A DNA stretch of 64,000 nt from Myroides odoratus (GTDB lineage: Bacteria; Bacteroidota; Bacteroidia; Flavobacteriales; Flavobacteriaceae): NCBI RefSeq assembly GCF_001549985.1, contig NZ_LROZ01000014.1, positions 1-64,000 on the forward strand, written 5' to 3'. Positions 1 through 9,131 of this stretch are shown one piece after another (position 1 is the first letter of the stretch; the number at the start of each line of letters is the position of its first letter). The notes beneath the pieces were generated by a model. The model saw only the letters and a list, made by a program, of their open reading frames with translations. It did no database searches and was not told where the DNA came from. A program made the position numbers and the translations under genes.

Positions 1-540
1 GCCTTGTGCATCGTAATACACAAATGTATTGGTTGTTGGATTGTAGTTTACATTTCCATATTTCCCTTTTAATTCATTGATAATATTTTCAATGAACTCA
101 TTGTTATTGGTAATGTGGTTAATGAACTCAACGTTATCTCCTAACTTAGTAATGAACTCTTGGTTCTCTACTAAATTTGTAATGAACGTTTCGTTATTAG
201 CAATTTCTTCAACCGCTAATGAAACTGTATTTCCTGCTGAATCTGTAATTACTAAACGGTCATTTACCAAAGTAAAACTTACGTTTACTGTATTCAGGGC
301 TGACCAATCAATGTCATGCTCTACGCCTTGTGCATCGTAATACACAAATGTATTGGTTGTTGGATTGTAGTTTACATTTCCATATTTTCCTTTTAATTCA
401 TTGATAATATTTTCAATGAACTCATTGTTATTGGTAATGTGGTTAATGAATTCTACGTTATCTCCTAACTTAGTAATGAACTCTTGGTTCTCTACTAAGT
501 TGGTAACGAATGTAGTATTATTCGCAATTTCTGCAACTGA
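1..540 (-). repeat. 324-bp tandem coding repeat
   Basis: The block starting at base 1 recurs at base 325 with only scattered differences, giving a 324-bp period (exactly 108 codons) inside the surface protein gene. The second copy is visible to about base 540, where the sequence becomes unique N-terminal coding sequence. Near-identity at the DNA level suggests recent unit duplication or gene conversion. Confidence 0.85.
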
Positions 541-942
541 AAGATATACACTATGATTTTGATTGTCTGTAACGACTAAAGACTCTTCTCCATTTTTTGT
601 AGGATTTCCTGCAATAGTAAAAGAATAGTTTTTTCTATCAATATAGGTATCACCAGAAAGTAACGGAGTCCAAGCATTTGATTTCCAATAGTAGAACCCT
701 GCAGCTAACTCAGCATTCCCTGTATGATAAACTAATAAACTTTCAATCTTTTCACCCTCAATAGGATTAAAATCAGTACTATTATTCAATTTTACTCTAG
801 GTAGTAAAACCCCTTTTTTCAAAGCAACCACATCTAATTGAGCAGAGCTAGCTGCTTTTTTAGTACCTATACCAACTTGAGCCATTGCTGAACTACTCAA
901 TATAAGTGCTACTAACGGAATTAATCTTCTTATCATATTCAT
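1..942 (-). CDS. Repeat-containing secreted surface protein (5' part; runs off left edge)
   Basis: The reading frame is open from the ATG at 942 to the window edge, giving 314 codons without a stop; the rest lies outside. It starts with a signal peptide (MNMIRRLIPLVALI..., cleavage likely after SSAMA), followed by QVGIGT, an N-terminal motif common in exported Bacteroidetes proteins. From about residue 130 there are 108-residue repeats containing four spaced NNxxFI/ENxEFI elements (ENQEFITKLGDNVEFINHIT), then NPTTNTFVYYDAQGVEHDIDW. The second visible copy begins at about base 325 and the next continues past base 1. Function is unknown; an adhesin or surface-layer role is inferred from the architecture. 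A T9SS signal may lie outside the window. A TAnnTTTG element sits just upstream. Confidence 0.8.
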   Translation of the reverse strand, partial: MNMIRRLIPLVALILSSSAMAQVGIGTKKAASSAQLDVVALKKGVLLPRVKLNNSTDFNPIEGEKIESLLVYHTGNAELAAGFYYWKSNAWTPLLSGDTYIDRKNYSFTIAGNPTKNGEESLVVTDNQNHSVYLSVAEIANNTTFVTNLVENQEFITKLGDNVEFINHITNNNEFIENIINELKGKYGNVNYNPTTNTFVYYDAQGVEHDIDWSALNTVNVSFTLVNDRLVITDSAGNTVSLAVEEIANNETFITNLVENQEFITKLGDNVEFINHITNNNEFIENIINELKGKYGNVNYNPTTNTFVYYDAQG

Positions 943-977
943 TTTTTTTGTTATACAACTCCTAAAATCTTATCTTA

Positions 978-985
978 CAAAGTTA
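978..985 (-). promoter_or_regulatory. Candidate -7 element of the surface protein gene
   Basis: On the minus strand this reads TAACTTTG, a perfect TAnnTTTG Bacteroidetes -7 motif, 36 bases upstream of the ATG at 942. No clear TTG lies 19-21 bases further upstream, so this is only a half-supported promoter. Confidence 0.4.
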
Positions 986-1617
986 TACCTATTATATTAA
1001 ATTTAATAATACTATGCAATTATTACAATAAATATAAAAAATAATCCAAATAAATAACATTAAACTTGTAAAATTATATTAAATATGAATTTGCATCATA
1101 TTTAGTTTTATACTAATTATTCGCATAAAATCACTTTTTATATCTATTAAATTCTACCCTATTGAATCCACTCTACCTATAGCAGGTTTGAGAATAAAAA
1201 CAATCTCGAAATGAGCATTTTCTTACAACGAAAAAAAATTAGATAATTCGCTGCCTTTTTTTTCACTTTTCAAAAAACAAATATCAAAAACTCAAAAAAA
1301 AACGTCAGGTAGTACTTCTTTTTACTAAAAGCACAACACTTTACTTCTTTCAATTAGTAATACGAAATAGCAATAGTATTCAAGTCAAGTAAAATGTTCC
1401 TAACTACTCAACTCTTATTACAGAGGAAGACACAAAATTTTATTTAGTATTATTCGTTTTAACTATCGATTTATATAGGAAACAAATCAATAAAAGTTGG
1501 GTAAAGTATCACGTAGGAAGACGAACATATTTAATCAACTCTAACCCTATAATATACATGAGGTCTTTACAACCCATGTAAGTCCATTTGAGACTTTATT
1601 TCCTATTTTGAGCATTA
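986..1617. other. AT-rich intergenic region
   Basis: No convincing gene is seen on either strand across about 630 bases. There are weak dyads, such as a 6-base pair around 1555-1580 (tacatg...catgta), and a lone half-terminator-like string near 1296 (acgtcaggt preceded by A residues). It may hold the untranslated leader or regulatory DNA of the surface protein gene, but nothing specific can be supported. Confidence 0.5.
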
Positions 1618-2256
1618 TTAATAGTCTGATAAATTTTTGATATTCGGTAAAAATGCTCCGCGAATACAAAAGATTTCTCGAATGTCGTTTGGGTTCACAG
1701 TAAAGGTCTCAAAAGCAGGATTATCACTAATAAATAGCAATTCTCCCTCTACAGTATAACGCTTAAAACGGTAGCATAAAATTCCCTTTCCTTCCACCAC
1801 TAATAAATAAATATGCCAGGGTTTAATATCGGCTAAATCGATTTTCTTGGTTAGCACATAAGAACTTACCTTAATTGTTGGATACATATTTTCAACACCA
1901 ATCTGAAATGCCATATCAATTTCTTCCTCTGTTGGAAAAACACAACTCGGCGAAGTACCACAACATTTCTCTGGATTTAAAAAATATTCTATATGATGAT
2001 CTACTGAGATCATTTTTACTCTTCTATTTTCTAAATCTACATTCAATACTGAATTTGGATGAGCTAAAAACAAATCATTTAAATCAATTTTATGTTTCTT
2101 GCAGATGGCGATAATTTTATCGTAACGCATGGTTCCACGAACTTTCCACGAGGATAAAGTATTAGGTTTAATTCCCAATAGATTAGCCAATTCTAAATCA
2201 TTCTTGTAGCCAAGTAGTTGTTTCAATCTTTTAATTACTTCGTTTGCTTGTAACAT
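1618..2256 (-). CDS. HTH transcriptional regulator with S24-like C-terminal domain, probably non-cleaving
   Basis: This 212-residue protein has an N-terminal CI-repressor-type HTH (about residues 5-65; LELANLLGIKPNTLSSWKVRG includes the recognition helix). Its C-terminal half (about 115-205) resembles the peptidase S24 fold. The normal catalytic Ser in the G-x-S-M motif is Asn here (GVENM, residue 123), and the position of the catalytic Lys reads as Arg (CYRFK). No Ala-Gly cleavage site is evident. So it is probably a DNA-binding sensor or repressor that does not self-cleave, unlike the repressor at 45056-45823. It stands alone between two large gaps and may control the neighbouring surface protein gene; that link is inference. 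Confidence 0.8.
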   Translation of the reverse strand: MLQANEVIKRLKQLLGYKNDLELANLLGIKPNTLSSWKVRGTMRYDKIIAICKKHKIDLNDLFLAHPNSVLNVDLENRRVKMISVDHHIEYFLNPEKCCGTSPSCVFPTEEEIDMAFQIGVENMYPTIKVSSYVLTKKIDLADIKPWHIYLLVVEGKGILCYRFKRYTVEGELLFISDNPAFETFTVNPNDIREIFCIRGAFLPNIKNLSDY

Positions 2257-2322
2257 AACTTTCTTTCTTTTTCTTAATTCTACATTTTCTTCTATTCTCT
2301 AAAAATCAATTATCTTGCCAGA

Positions 2323-2336
2323 AAAATCGCGATTTT
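2323..2336. promoter_or_regulatory. 14-bp perfect palindrome upstream of the HTH regulator
   Basis: AAAATCGCGATTTT is a perfect palindrome 67 bases upstream of the regulator's ATG at 2256. A related core (aaatcgcgaatt) occurs near 2526. A symmetric site in the regulator's own upstream region is where an autoregulatory operator would be expected. Binding is inference. Confidence 0.35.
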
Positions 2337-3146
2337 CGTTTTTAATAAAAAAACTATTAATATTATGTCGCTAAAAAAACACAAACACCTAAAAACCAAC
2401 AATATAAAAACAGTACACCTGATTTTATTTTTAGCTTTTTATTAACAAAAAACTTTTGATTATCAAATAAAACCTAGGCCTAAGTTTCATTAAAAACTTT
2501 AAAAGGATATTAATTACATTGAATAAATCGCGAATTGTTATTCCAAAAAAATTCGAAACAACCATACATCGATATTACAGAAATGAAAATTCTTATAATT
2601 GAGAATAAAACATACGCTCATTGATACGAAATAAGAATAGCTTCATTATTTCATCGATAATGTAGCAGCAATTTTCTCTTCAAGTGCAATGAAGCAAATT
2701 TAAACATTACACAACTAAAATAGAGTATGGTTGATATTTTTACTACTAAATACATTTAAACCATAAAAAACAACAATGATTAAATATAATTTAACAATTA
2801 AATTACAAACCAAACAATTTAAAATTATTCTAAAAACACACGATTCACCATATTTAGTCCTGATAATTTCTCGTATTGAGGATTTATCTACATTTCATAA
2901 GTAAAAAAGACAAAACATGACATATTGTAACTAAAAAACACATACCCAATATTTTAGATAATATGTATCTCTTTTTGTGAAAGAAAATAATAATTTTGGA
3001 TAAATTCTACTCAATAAGGCTTAGAAATGGTTTTAAAAAGACACATTCTCCTATTGATTTTACAAATTTGAGAGGTGAAGAACCTCTTTCAATATCCTAC
3101 TTTTATTTAGCTATTTAACCTCAACTTGTGAAGAATTAAAAAAAAA
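2337..3146. other. AT-rich intergenic region, no gene seen
   Basis: About 800 bases with no reading frame of plausible composition and only weak secondary structure, for example a 6-bp hairpin at 3071-3087 (agaggt/acctct). It could be the decayed remains of lost genes. No homologous fragment is recognisable by eye. Confidence 0.5.
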
Positions 3147-3170
3147 ACGCCAGGTAAAACCACCTGGCGT
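3147..3170 (-). terminator. Intrinsic terminator of the SIMPL-domain gene
   Basis: A 9-bp perfect stem (acgccaggt / acctggcgt) has a 6-base loop and, on the minus strand, is followed directly by a T run. It lies 23 bases past the stop codon at 3193. Confidence 0.85.
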
Positions 3171-3192
3171 CTGTAAAAATACTTTATTTTTT

Positions 3193-3894
3193 TTATTCTA
3201 ATTCAAAACTAATGGATACGGATGTATTAATTTCAATCTCACCAACTGCTAATGTTTGATCCATTGCTTCATCAGCTGCAGCACCTTTCAATGCGTACAT
3301 CGGTCTAAAAACAGGTGGCATAGAACCCCCACCATCAGTTATCACTAATACTTTTCCAACCTTTTGTCCCAAAGCCGTTGCATAATCTGTCGCTTTTTTC
3401 TTTGCTTCTTGTACTGCTAATTTTCTAGCTTCTGTTTGGTAAGAAGCTAATTGCGAAGATTTATACTCCACTCCATCAATTCGATTCACGCCTTTTCCCA
3501 TCACTCCTGCTACCAATACTTCATATTTCGATAGATCTTCTAAAGTAAGTGTAATCGTTTGACTTGCTTGGTAATAGTCTTTTTTATCTGTATAATCCTT
3601 GTAAGAATAAAAGCTTACGCGTTCTGTTTGAATATTCTTTTCAGGAACCTTCGAATCTTTTAAATATTTTAAAACCGCTGAAACAATTGCATCATTTGTT
3701 TTTTTAACTTCTTCTGCTGTTTTTCCTTTGTTTTCAATACCTAATCGAATAACAGCTTGATCTGGTACAGCTTTTATTTTCCCTACCCCTTGTACTTGAA
3801 TTTGAGGGATATTATTTCCTGTTGTAGCAACTTGCGCTTGAGCTGTTACCCCCATAGCTACACAAGCACCTGCTAATAAAATACTCTTTTTCAT
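3193..3894 (-). CDS. SIMPL domain-containing (DUF541) periplasmic protein
   Basis: From the ATG at 3894 the protein is 233 residues. This start gives a clean signal peptide (MKKSILLAGACVAMGVTAQAQ); the open frame extends upstream, but that start would put 15 residues before the signal. The body fits the SIMPL/DUF541 family (QVQGVGKIKAVPDQAVIRLGI near the start, RKLAVQEAKKKATDYATALGQKVGKVL in the middle, closing with ISVSISFELE). Related proteins include E. coli YggE, linked to oxidative stress defence by an unclear mechanism. Location is periplasmic or outer-membrane associated. It is a single gene with its own terminator. Confidence 0.85.
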   Translation of the reverse strand: MKKSILLAGACVAMGVTAQAQVATTGNNIPQIQVQGVGKIKAVPDQAVIRLGIENKGKTAEEVKKTNDAIVSAVLKYLKDSKVPEKNIQTERVSFYSYKDYTDKKDYYQASQTITLTLEDLSKYEVLVAGVMGKGVNRIDGVEYKSSQLASYQTEARKLAVQEAKKKATDYATALGQKVGKVLVITDGGGSMPPVFRPMYALKGAAADEAMDQTLAVGEIEINTSVSISFELE

Positions 3895-3985
3895 CTTGTA
3901 TATTTTCTTAATCGTTCCTAACAAATATAGCCAACTCACTCAAAAAAATACGTTTACCTTTCATTTTATAATAAACCTTTAACAA

Positions 3986-4633
3986 CTATAGTTTGTTGGT
4001 TTTAGCTAAAATTAGGAGTAAAACAATGGGTATCAATAGTAAACCTATTAGAAATAATTGTTGTTGCACCAATTCTGGATAACGAATTAACGTCAAAACC
4101 AATCCCCCAATCGCCCCGCCAAAATGGGCAGCATGTCCAATATTATCGCTTTTCTTTTTCATGCCATATAAACTATAAAGCAAATAACCTAAAGCGAAAA
4201 TATACCCTTTAATCCCAATGGGAATAAAGAACAAATACAATTTTAAATCAGGGTACAATAAAATAGACGCGTATACCACTCCTGTAACACCTCCTGACGC
4301 ACCAACAGCATAGTATTGCCTTTGTTTAAAATACAATTGGTAGGTCAAAATGTTTCCTATAATAATACTCAATACATAAATCAATACAAAGTAAAAACTA
4401 CCACTAATAGCCACCACAATACCAGAGAACATATATAAGGTAAACATATTAAAGGCAAAATGCATCCAATCAACATGCAAAAAACCAGCTGTAATCATGC
4501 GATACACTTCTCCTTTGCGAATGCGATCTAAATCAAAATTATACTTCGCAAAAAAAGCATAATCTTGTAGTCCCTTATACGTGACAATTCCTGAAGCAAT
4601 TAAAATAACTAAAATAATAGGCGCTATATCCAT
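3986..4633 (-). CDS. Rhomboid family intramembrane serine protease
   Basis: A 215-residue polytopic inner-membrane protein with about six hydrophobic helices. Rhomboid signatures are complete: HFAFNMFTLYMF (residues 58-69), the active-site GASGG with Ser113, and the catalytic His in AHFGGAIGG (His170). The Ser/His dyad cleaves transmembrane helices of substrate proteins near the lipid surface; substrates are not predictable from sequence. It is divergent from the acyltransferase gene at 4737, with 103 bases between. Confidence 0.9.
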   Translation of the reverse strand: MDIAPIILVILIASGIVTYKGLQDYAFFAKYNFDLDRIRKGEVYRMITAGFLHVDWMHFAFNMFTLYMFSGIVVAISGSFYFVLIYVLSIIIGNILTYQLYFKQRQYYAVGASGGVTGVVYASILLYPDLKLYLFFIPIGIKGYIFALGYLLYSLYGMKKKSDNIGHAAHFGGAIGGLVLTLIRYPELVQQQLFLIGLLLIPIVLLLILAKTNKL

Positions 4634-4707
4634 CTTTATACATTTAAAATCCGTTACTTGGTGTAATTTATGTCGTAAATTACGGACTAAAAATAGTCTA
4701 AATCGAG

Positions 4708-4715
4708 TATCTTTG
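4708..4715 (+). promoter_or_regulatory. Candidate -7 element of the acyltransferase gene
   Basis: TATCTTTG matches TAnnTTTG and lies 21 bases before the ATG at 4737. A TTG at the usual -33 distance is missing. A perfect dyad gacta-aaaa-tagtc (4685-4698) sits in the spacer and -33 region and may be a regulator site. Confidence 0.4.
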
Positions 4716-4736
4716 CTAGTAAATTAAACCAAAATA

Positions 4737-5645
4737 ATGAAGTTATTAATTTACTATATCGCCTATCCTATCTTATGGCTTATTTCTAAATTACCTTTTC
4801 CAATCTTTTACTTTGTATCGGATTGCTTTTTTGTCTTACTCTATCATATCGTAAGATACCGCCGCAAAGCCGTAACAGAAAACATAACGTTGACAATGCC
4901 TCATTTATCGGAGGAAGAAGTACAAAAAATAGTCAAACAGTTTTATAAACATCTCTGTGATATTTTCTTAGAGATGATAAAAACGTTTACTATTTCTGAA
5001 GAAGAGCTCAAAAAACGCTTTCAATTCACCAATCTAGACACTATCTTAGAGGTTGAAAAACAAGGCAAAAGCGCCTTGCTCTTCTGTGCACACTATGCCA
5101 ATTGGGAATGGTTAATCATATTGGATAAATTCATTAATTTCCAAGGATATGCTGTATATAAAAAATTAGGCAACCCGCATTTTGACAATTTATTTTTAAA
5201 GATTCGCACGCGCTTCAATACTCGTCTAGTTGAAATGAAAGAAACCATTCGCGTGATTCGCCAAAATGAAATGGACAAACACCATGGTATTTATGCTTTT
5301 ATCAGTGATCAATCTCCAATGATTGGAGATGCCAATTACTGGCAAAATTTTATGGGAATTGAGGTTCCTGTATTCACTGGTGGCGAAGCCTTATGTAAAA
5401 AATTCAATATGGAACCGATGTATCTAAAAGTTGAATATGTAAAACGAGGGCATTATCAAGCGACATTTATCCCTCTTCGTAAAGAAGAGGAAAACGTAAA
5501 AGAAATTCCCAATTATGAATTAACTAATCGCTTTTTACAAGAGGTAGAAAAACAAATACACGAAGCCCCTGCATACTATTTTTGGACACACAAACGATGG
5601 AAACACAGAGGTAAAAAACCAGCAAACATCAAGTCTTTTCAATAA
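4737..5645 (+). CDS. Lysophospholipid / lipid A-type acyltransferase (HtrB/LpxL family)
   Basis: A 302-residue membrane-anchored acyltransferase. A hydrophobic N-terminal segment (about 1-40) is followed by the HxxxxD/E-type motif HYANWEW (about residues 118-124) that binds the acyl donor and acceptor. A late FWTHKRWKHRGK segment is typical of the LpxL/LpxM/HtrB family. In Bacteroidetes, members of this family acylate lipid A or make aminolipids; which applies here cannot be told. It may act on the cytoplasmic face of the inner membrane. It is followed by the aminopeptidase gene after about 96 bases, with no terminator seen. Confidence 0.88.
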   Translation: MKLLIYYIAYPILWLISKLPFPIFYFVSDCFFVLLYHIVRYRRKAVTENITLTMPHLSEEEVQKIVKQFYKHLCDIFLEMIKTFTISEEELKKRFQFTNLDTILEVEKQGKSALLFCAHYANWEWLIILDKFINFQGYAVYKKLGNPHFDNLFLKIRTRFNTRLVEMKETIRVIRQNEMDKHHGIYAFISDQSPMIGDANYWQNFMGIEVPVFTGGEALCKKFNMEPMYLKVEYVKRGHYQATFIPLRKEEENVKEIPNYELTNRFLQEVEKQIHEAPAYYFWTHKRWKHRGKKPANIKSFQ

Positions 5646-5741
5646 AAACCTTTATCATTTTCTTTTTTTCTGAGTAAAACACCTGAATTATATCAGGTAT
5701 AAAAATTGCATTTTGTACCTTTAACTGAAATTACGCATATT

Positions 5742-7517
5742 ATGACACATATAGAAAAGCTAAACGCTATTCGTTCTTTAATGAAAGAACAAAAAATAGA
5801 CGCCTATATTATCCCTTCATCGGATCCTCATATTAGTGAATACTTGCCAGAATATTACAAGTGTATTGCTTGGACTTCTGGTTTCACAGGTTCTGCTGGT
5901 ACATTAGTGATTACCCAACAATTTGCTGGTTTATGGACAGATTCTCGCTATTTTGTTCAAGCAAATGAACAATTAGCGGCTAGTGGTTTTGAATTAGTAA
6001 AATTAAAGGTTCAACACATGCCAGAATACGTGGACTGGATTGCAAGTCAATTTGAAACAGGTGTAGTCGCATTTGATGGAAATTTAGCCTCTTTAGCTGT
6101 CGCTAATGCTATTCAATCCACGTTGGCTCCAATTGGATTTACCATTAATGGTCATGTGGATTTACTGAGTCCTATTTGGAAAAATAGACCTGCGCTACCA
6201 ACAGAAAAAGCTTATACCTTACCATTAACTACTACGGGGCAAAGTACAGCAGACAAATTAGCGAAAGTACGAGCTATACTTAAACAAAAAAGAGCCACTT
6301 GCCATATCATTTCTTCTTTGGATGATATTGCTTGGTTGTTCAATATCAGAGGCACAGATGTACCTTGTAATCCTGTAACCTTGAGCTTTATCTATCTTGA
6401 TGCAGAAAAAGCAATCTTGTTTATTGATGCAACTAAATTAGAAGAAGCGACAAAACAAGAATTAAGTAGCTTCGGCATTACCCTTGCAGCATACGATAGC
6501 TTACCTCAAACCATTGCAGCTATTCCTGCGGGAAGTACCATTTTACTTGACCCTAAACGCACGTGTTTTGCTACATATGACAGCGTTCCTGTTACAGTAA
6601 ACATCAAAGAGGATATGAATCCTTCTACTTTATTAAAAGCGATTAAAAACGACGTTGAAATAGCGCACGAAAGACAAGCCATGATTCATGATGGTGTTGC
6701 TATGACAAAATTCTTCAAATGGATTGAAGAAAATGTAGCTAGTGAAACATTGACGGAGTTGAATATTGCAGATCATCTACTTGGATTACGCGCTGCTCAA
6801 CCAGGGTTCAAAGACATCAGTTTCAATACTATCGCAGGGTATAAAGATCACGGAGCATTGCCTCACTATTCTGCCAATGAGCAAAGTAGTTATGATTTAA
6901 AAACAGAAGGGTTGTTATTAGTTGATTCTGGAGGACAATACGAAACAGGAACAACAGATATTACTCGTGTTGTAGCTTTAGGTACGCCTACGCAAGAAGA
7001 AAAAGATGATTATACCATCGTTTTAAGAGGTACTATTGAAGGATCTATGGCTGTTTATACAAAAGGAACACGTGGATATCAAATTGATGCGATTACAAGA
7101 AGACCTATTTGGGCTACATTGAGAAATTATGGACATGGTACAGGACATGGTGTTGGATTTTTCTTGAATGTGCACGAAGGTCCACACGTATTCAACCCAA
7201 CGCCTACCGATATTGCTATTGAAAAGGGTATGATTACCTCAATTGAACCAGGATTATATCGCGAAGGAAAACATGGAATTCGAATTGAAAACTTAGTTTT
7301 AGCTAAAGACCTAGATTCAAATCAATTTGGCGATTTCATGGATTTTGAAACGTTGACCATCTGTTATATCGCTACAGATTTAGTTGATACAAAATGGTTA
7401 GAACAAACGCATATTGATTGGTTAAACCAATACAATGAATGGGTATACAACAGCTTAAAAGATTTATTATCAACCGAAGAAGCTTCTTGGTTAAGAGAAA
7501 AAACAAAAGCTATTTAA
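5742..7517 (+). CDS. Xaa-Pro aminopeptidase (M24B, long aminopeptidase P form)
   Basis: 591 residues from the ATG at 5742 (MTHIEKLNAIRSLM). An upstream in-frame TTG at 5706 adds 12 residues without support. The length fits the three-domain, eukaryote-like aminopeptidase P: two creatinase-like N-terminal domains and a C-terminal pita-bread domain. Metal ligands are visible as VDSGGQYETGTTDITR (two Asp), GHGTGHGVG (His), SIEPGLYREGKHGIRIEN (two Glu). It releases N-terminal residues preceding proline from peptides in the cytoplasm. It ends in a strong hairpin shared with the convergent ung gene. Confidence 0.9.
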   Translation: MTHIEKLNAIRSLMKEQKIDAYIIPSSDPHISEYLPEYYKCIAWTSGFTGSAGTLVITQQFAGLWTDSRYFVQANEQLAASGFELVKLKVQHMPEYVDWIASQFETGVVAFDGNLASLAVANAIQSTLAPIGFTINGHVDLLSPIWKNRPALPTEKAYTLPLTTTGQSTADKLAKVRAILKQKRATCHIISSLDDIAWLFNIRGTDVPCNPVTLSFIYLDAEKAILFIDATKLEEATKQELSSFGITLAAYDSLPQTIAAIPAGSTILLDPKRTCFATYDSVPVTVNIKEDMNPSTLLKAIKNDVEIAHERQAMIHDGVAMTKFFKWIEENVASETLTELNIADHLLGLRAAQPGFKDISFNTIAGYKDHGALPHYSANEQSSYDLKTEGLLLVDSGGQYETGTTDITRVVALGTPTQEEKDDYTIVLRGTIEGSMAVYTKGTRGYQIDAITRRPIWATLRNYGHGTGHGVGFFLNVHEGPHVFNPTPTDIAIEKGMITSIEPGLYREGKHGIRIENLVLAKDLDSNQFGDFMDFETLTICYIATDLVDTKWLEQTHIDWLNQYNEWVYNSLKDLLSTEEASWLREKTKAI

Positions 7518-7530
7518 TCAAATAAAAAAA

Positions 7531-7550
7531 CCGTCTACTTAAGTAGACGG
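7531..7550. terminator. Bidirectional intrinsic terminator
   Basis: A 20-base perfect palindrome (CCGTCTACTTAAGTAGACGG) has an A run on its left and a T run on its right, so it terminates transcription from both directions between the convergent aminopeptidase P and ung genes. Confidence 0.92.
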
Positions 7551-7568
7551 TTTTTTTATTACGTTATA

Positions 7569-8240
7569 TTATACTTGCCAATTAATTGGTTCTTGTCCAG
7601 TATGAACTAAATAATCATTAATTTTTGAAAAGGGTTTGCTCCCGTAAAATCCTCGATATACAGACAAAGGAGAAGGGTGTGCAGTTTCTATTACGAAATG
7701 CTTCGAGCGGTCAATCATCTTGCCTTTCTTTTGGGCATAACTTCCCCATAAAACAAATACAACATGCTCTAATTCTGTAGCGACCCTTTCAATTACAGCA
7801 TCTGTAAACCTTTCCCATCCTTTCTTTTGATGTGATCCTGCTTTAGAAGCTTCTACAGTTAATGTCGCATTCAGCAATAGTACGCCTTGTTTAGCCCAAC
7901 TTGATAAATCTCCATTGTGGATATTCTTTATCCCTAAATCTTCTTCCAATTCTTTGAATATATTCTTCAAGCTTGGAGGAAATTTTACGCCTTGATGTAC
8001 GGAAAAAGCCAAACCATTTGCCTGAAATTCACCGTGATAAGGATCTTGTCCTAAGATCACCACTTTGACATCAGAAAAATCAAGACTTTCCAACGCTTGA
8101 AATACTTGCTCCTGAGGAGGATAAATTGTTTTCGTTGCTCTTTCTTGAGCGACAAAGGCTTGTAAATCTTTGAAATACGGCTGTTCAAATTCACTTTGTA
8201 AAACTGTATTCCAACTTGTATGCTGTAATTTAAAACTCAT
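7569..8240 (-). CDS. ung: Uracil-DNA glycosylase
   Basis: 223 residues, the usual length for family 1 UDG. The water-activating motif GQDPYHG (Asp66 within it) and the DNA-binding HPSPLSVYRGFYG loop near the C-terminus are intact. It removes uracil from DNA to start base excision repair. Its start codon overlaps the stop codon of the upstream gene by one base (TAATG), indicating translational coupling in a two-gene operon with the secreted protein at 8240-8980. Confidence 0.96.
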   Translation of the reverse strand: MSFKLQHTSWNTVLQSEFEQPYFKDLQAFVAQERATKTIYPPQEQVFQALESLDFSDVKVVILGQDPYHGEFQANGLAFSVHQGVKFPPSLKNIFKELEEDLGIKNIHNGDLSSWAKQGVLLLNATLTVEASKAGSHQKKGWERFTDAVIERVATELEHVVFVLWGSYAQKKGKMIDRSKHFVIETAHPSPLSVYRGFYGSKPFSKINDYLVHTGQEPINWQV

Positions 8241-8980
8241 TATTCGATATAAACGGTTCTTCGATAAGATACTACTTGCGTAGCATCTCTTGCTTCAATT
8301 AATATTTGATTGTATTCGTTCAATCCTTTTTTAGGCTTGACAATTTGTTGGCGTACCACCCAGAAAAATTCCTTTTTATCTGGATCAAACTCAAAAGACA
8401 CAAAATCAACAGGTTCAAACTTCGTTCCTGTTTCTTTGGCAATTTGCAATACTTTACACAAATCTAAGGAATAATCTAAGGCTAATTTCTCTGCTGTTTC
8501 AGGTAATTGCAAAGGTGAAATAATTTGCTGGTAATCGTTTAATGCAATACCCACGCAATAGCTCACTCCAGCGACAGGTTCGAAATCGTAGTAAAAGAAA
8601 TATTTAGTCAAACATTTACTCATATCCACCACGGGATATCTTGATTCAAACTTGCGTATACTATCATATGCGCTAATACTAACCCCTTTGAACTTTAATT
8701 TGCTCACCATATCTGCCCCTACTTTAGTCACCAAAAGATCTTCTAAGTTCTTCTTTACTGTAGAAAACCCTTCTGGAACTAGTGCTATCGGTCTGTTACC
8801 ATAGTGATATCCCGTTGAAGACTTCTCAGCATCAACGAAGTAGTTGTAATACGGACACGCATCTATAAATAAATCACTTTGATAACTTCCTCCTATTTTT
8901 ACCTTATTTTTATCTAAACCTTGTGCTTGAATCTGAACAATACTTAAGAAAAGTAAAATGACCGACAGATATAACTTCAT
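8240..8980 (-). CDS. Secreted protein of unknown function
   Basis: 246 residues with an N-terminal signal peptide (MKLYLSVILLFLSIVQIQAQ, cleavage after QAQ). The mature part is mixed alpha/beta and has three cysteines in its first two thirds (DACPYYNYF, MSKCLTKYF, SYCVGIA). No family is recognised. It is co-transcribed with ung, its stop overlapping the ung start. No functional link to DNA repair is implied, since its product is exported. Confidence 0.75.
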   Translation of the reverse strand: MKLYLSVILLFLSIVQIQAQGLDKNKVKIGGSYQSDLFIDACPYYNYFVDAEKSSTGYHYGNRPIALVPEGFSTVKKNLEDLLVTKVGADMVSKLKFKGVSISAYDSIRKFESRYPVVDMSKCLTKYFFYYDFEPVAGVSYCVGIALNDYQQIISPLQLPETAEKLALDYSLDLCKVLQIAKETGTKFEPVDFVSFEFDPDKKEFFWVVRQQIVKPKKGLNEYNQILIEARDATQVVSYRRTVYIE

Positions 8981-9085
8981 CTTATTAATATTTTATTAAG
9001 AAATCAAAAATATAAAACTTTTCAAATATTCCTCACTTTCTGCGATTTATTTTATATCCAAAGCAGTAAAACTAGAAGTAAAAAA

Positions 9086-9116
9086 CAAAAGCCACATGTT
9101 GTACATGTGGCTTTTG
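9086..9116 (-). terminator. Intrinsic terminator of the TPR-like membrane protein gene
   Basis: A long perfect stem (caaaagccacatgt / acatgtggcttttg) has a 3-base loop, 15 bases downstream of the stop at 9132 on the minus strand. The arms themselves provide the T-rich tail. Confidence 0.85.
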
Positions 9117-9131
9117 TTTATATATTTTTGT

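Noticed and set aside
77..340. Plus-strand reading frame of 87 codons
   Set aside because: It is antisense to the surface-protein repeat and follows its periodicity; the minus-strand frame is continuous with a signal peptide.
1288..1330. Terminator near acgtcaggt after an A run
   Set aside because: It resembles one arm of the hairpin at 3147-3170, but no complementary arm follows, so no stem can form.
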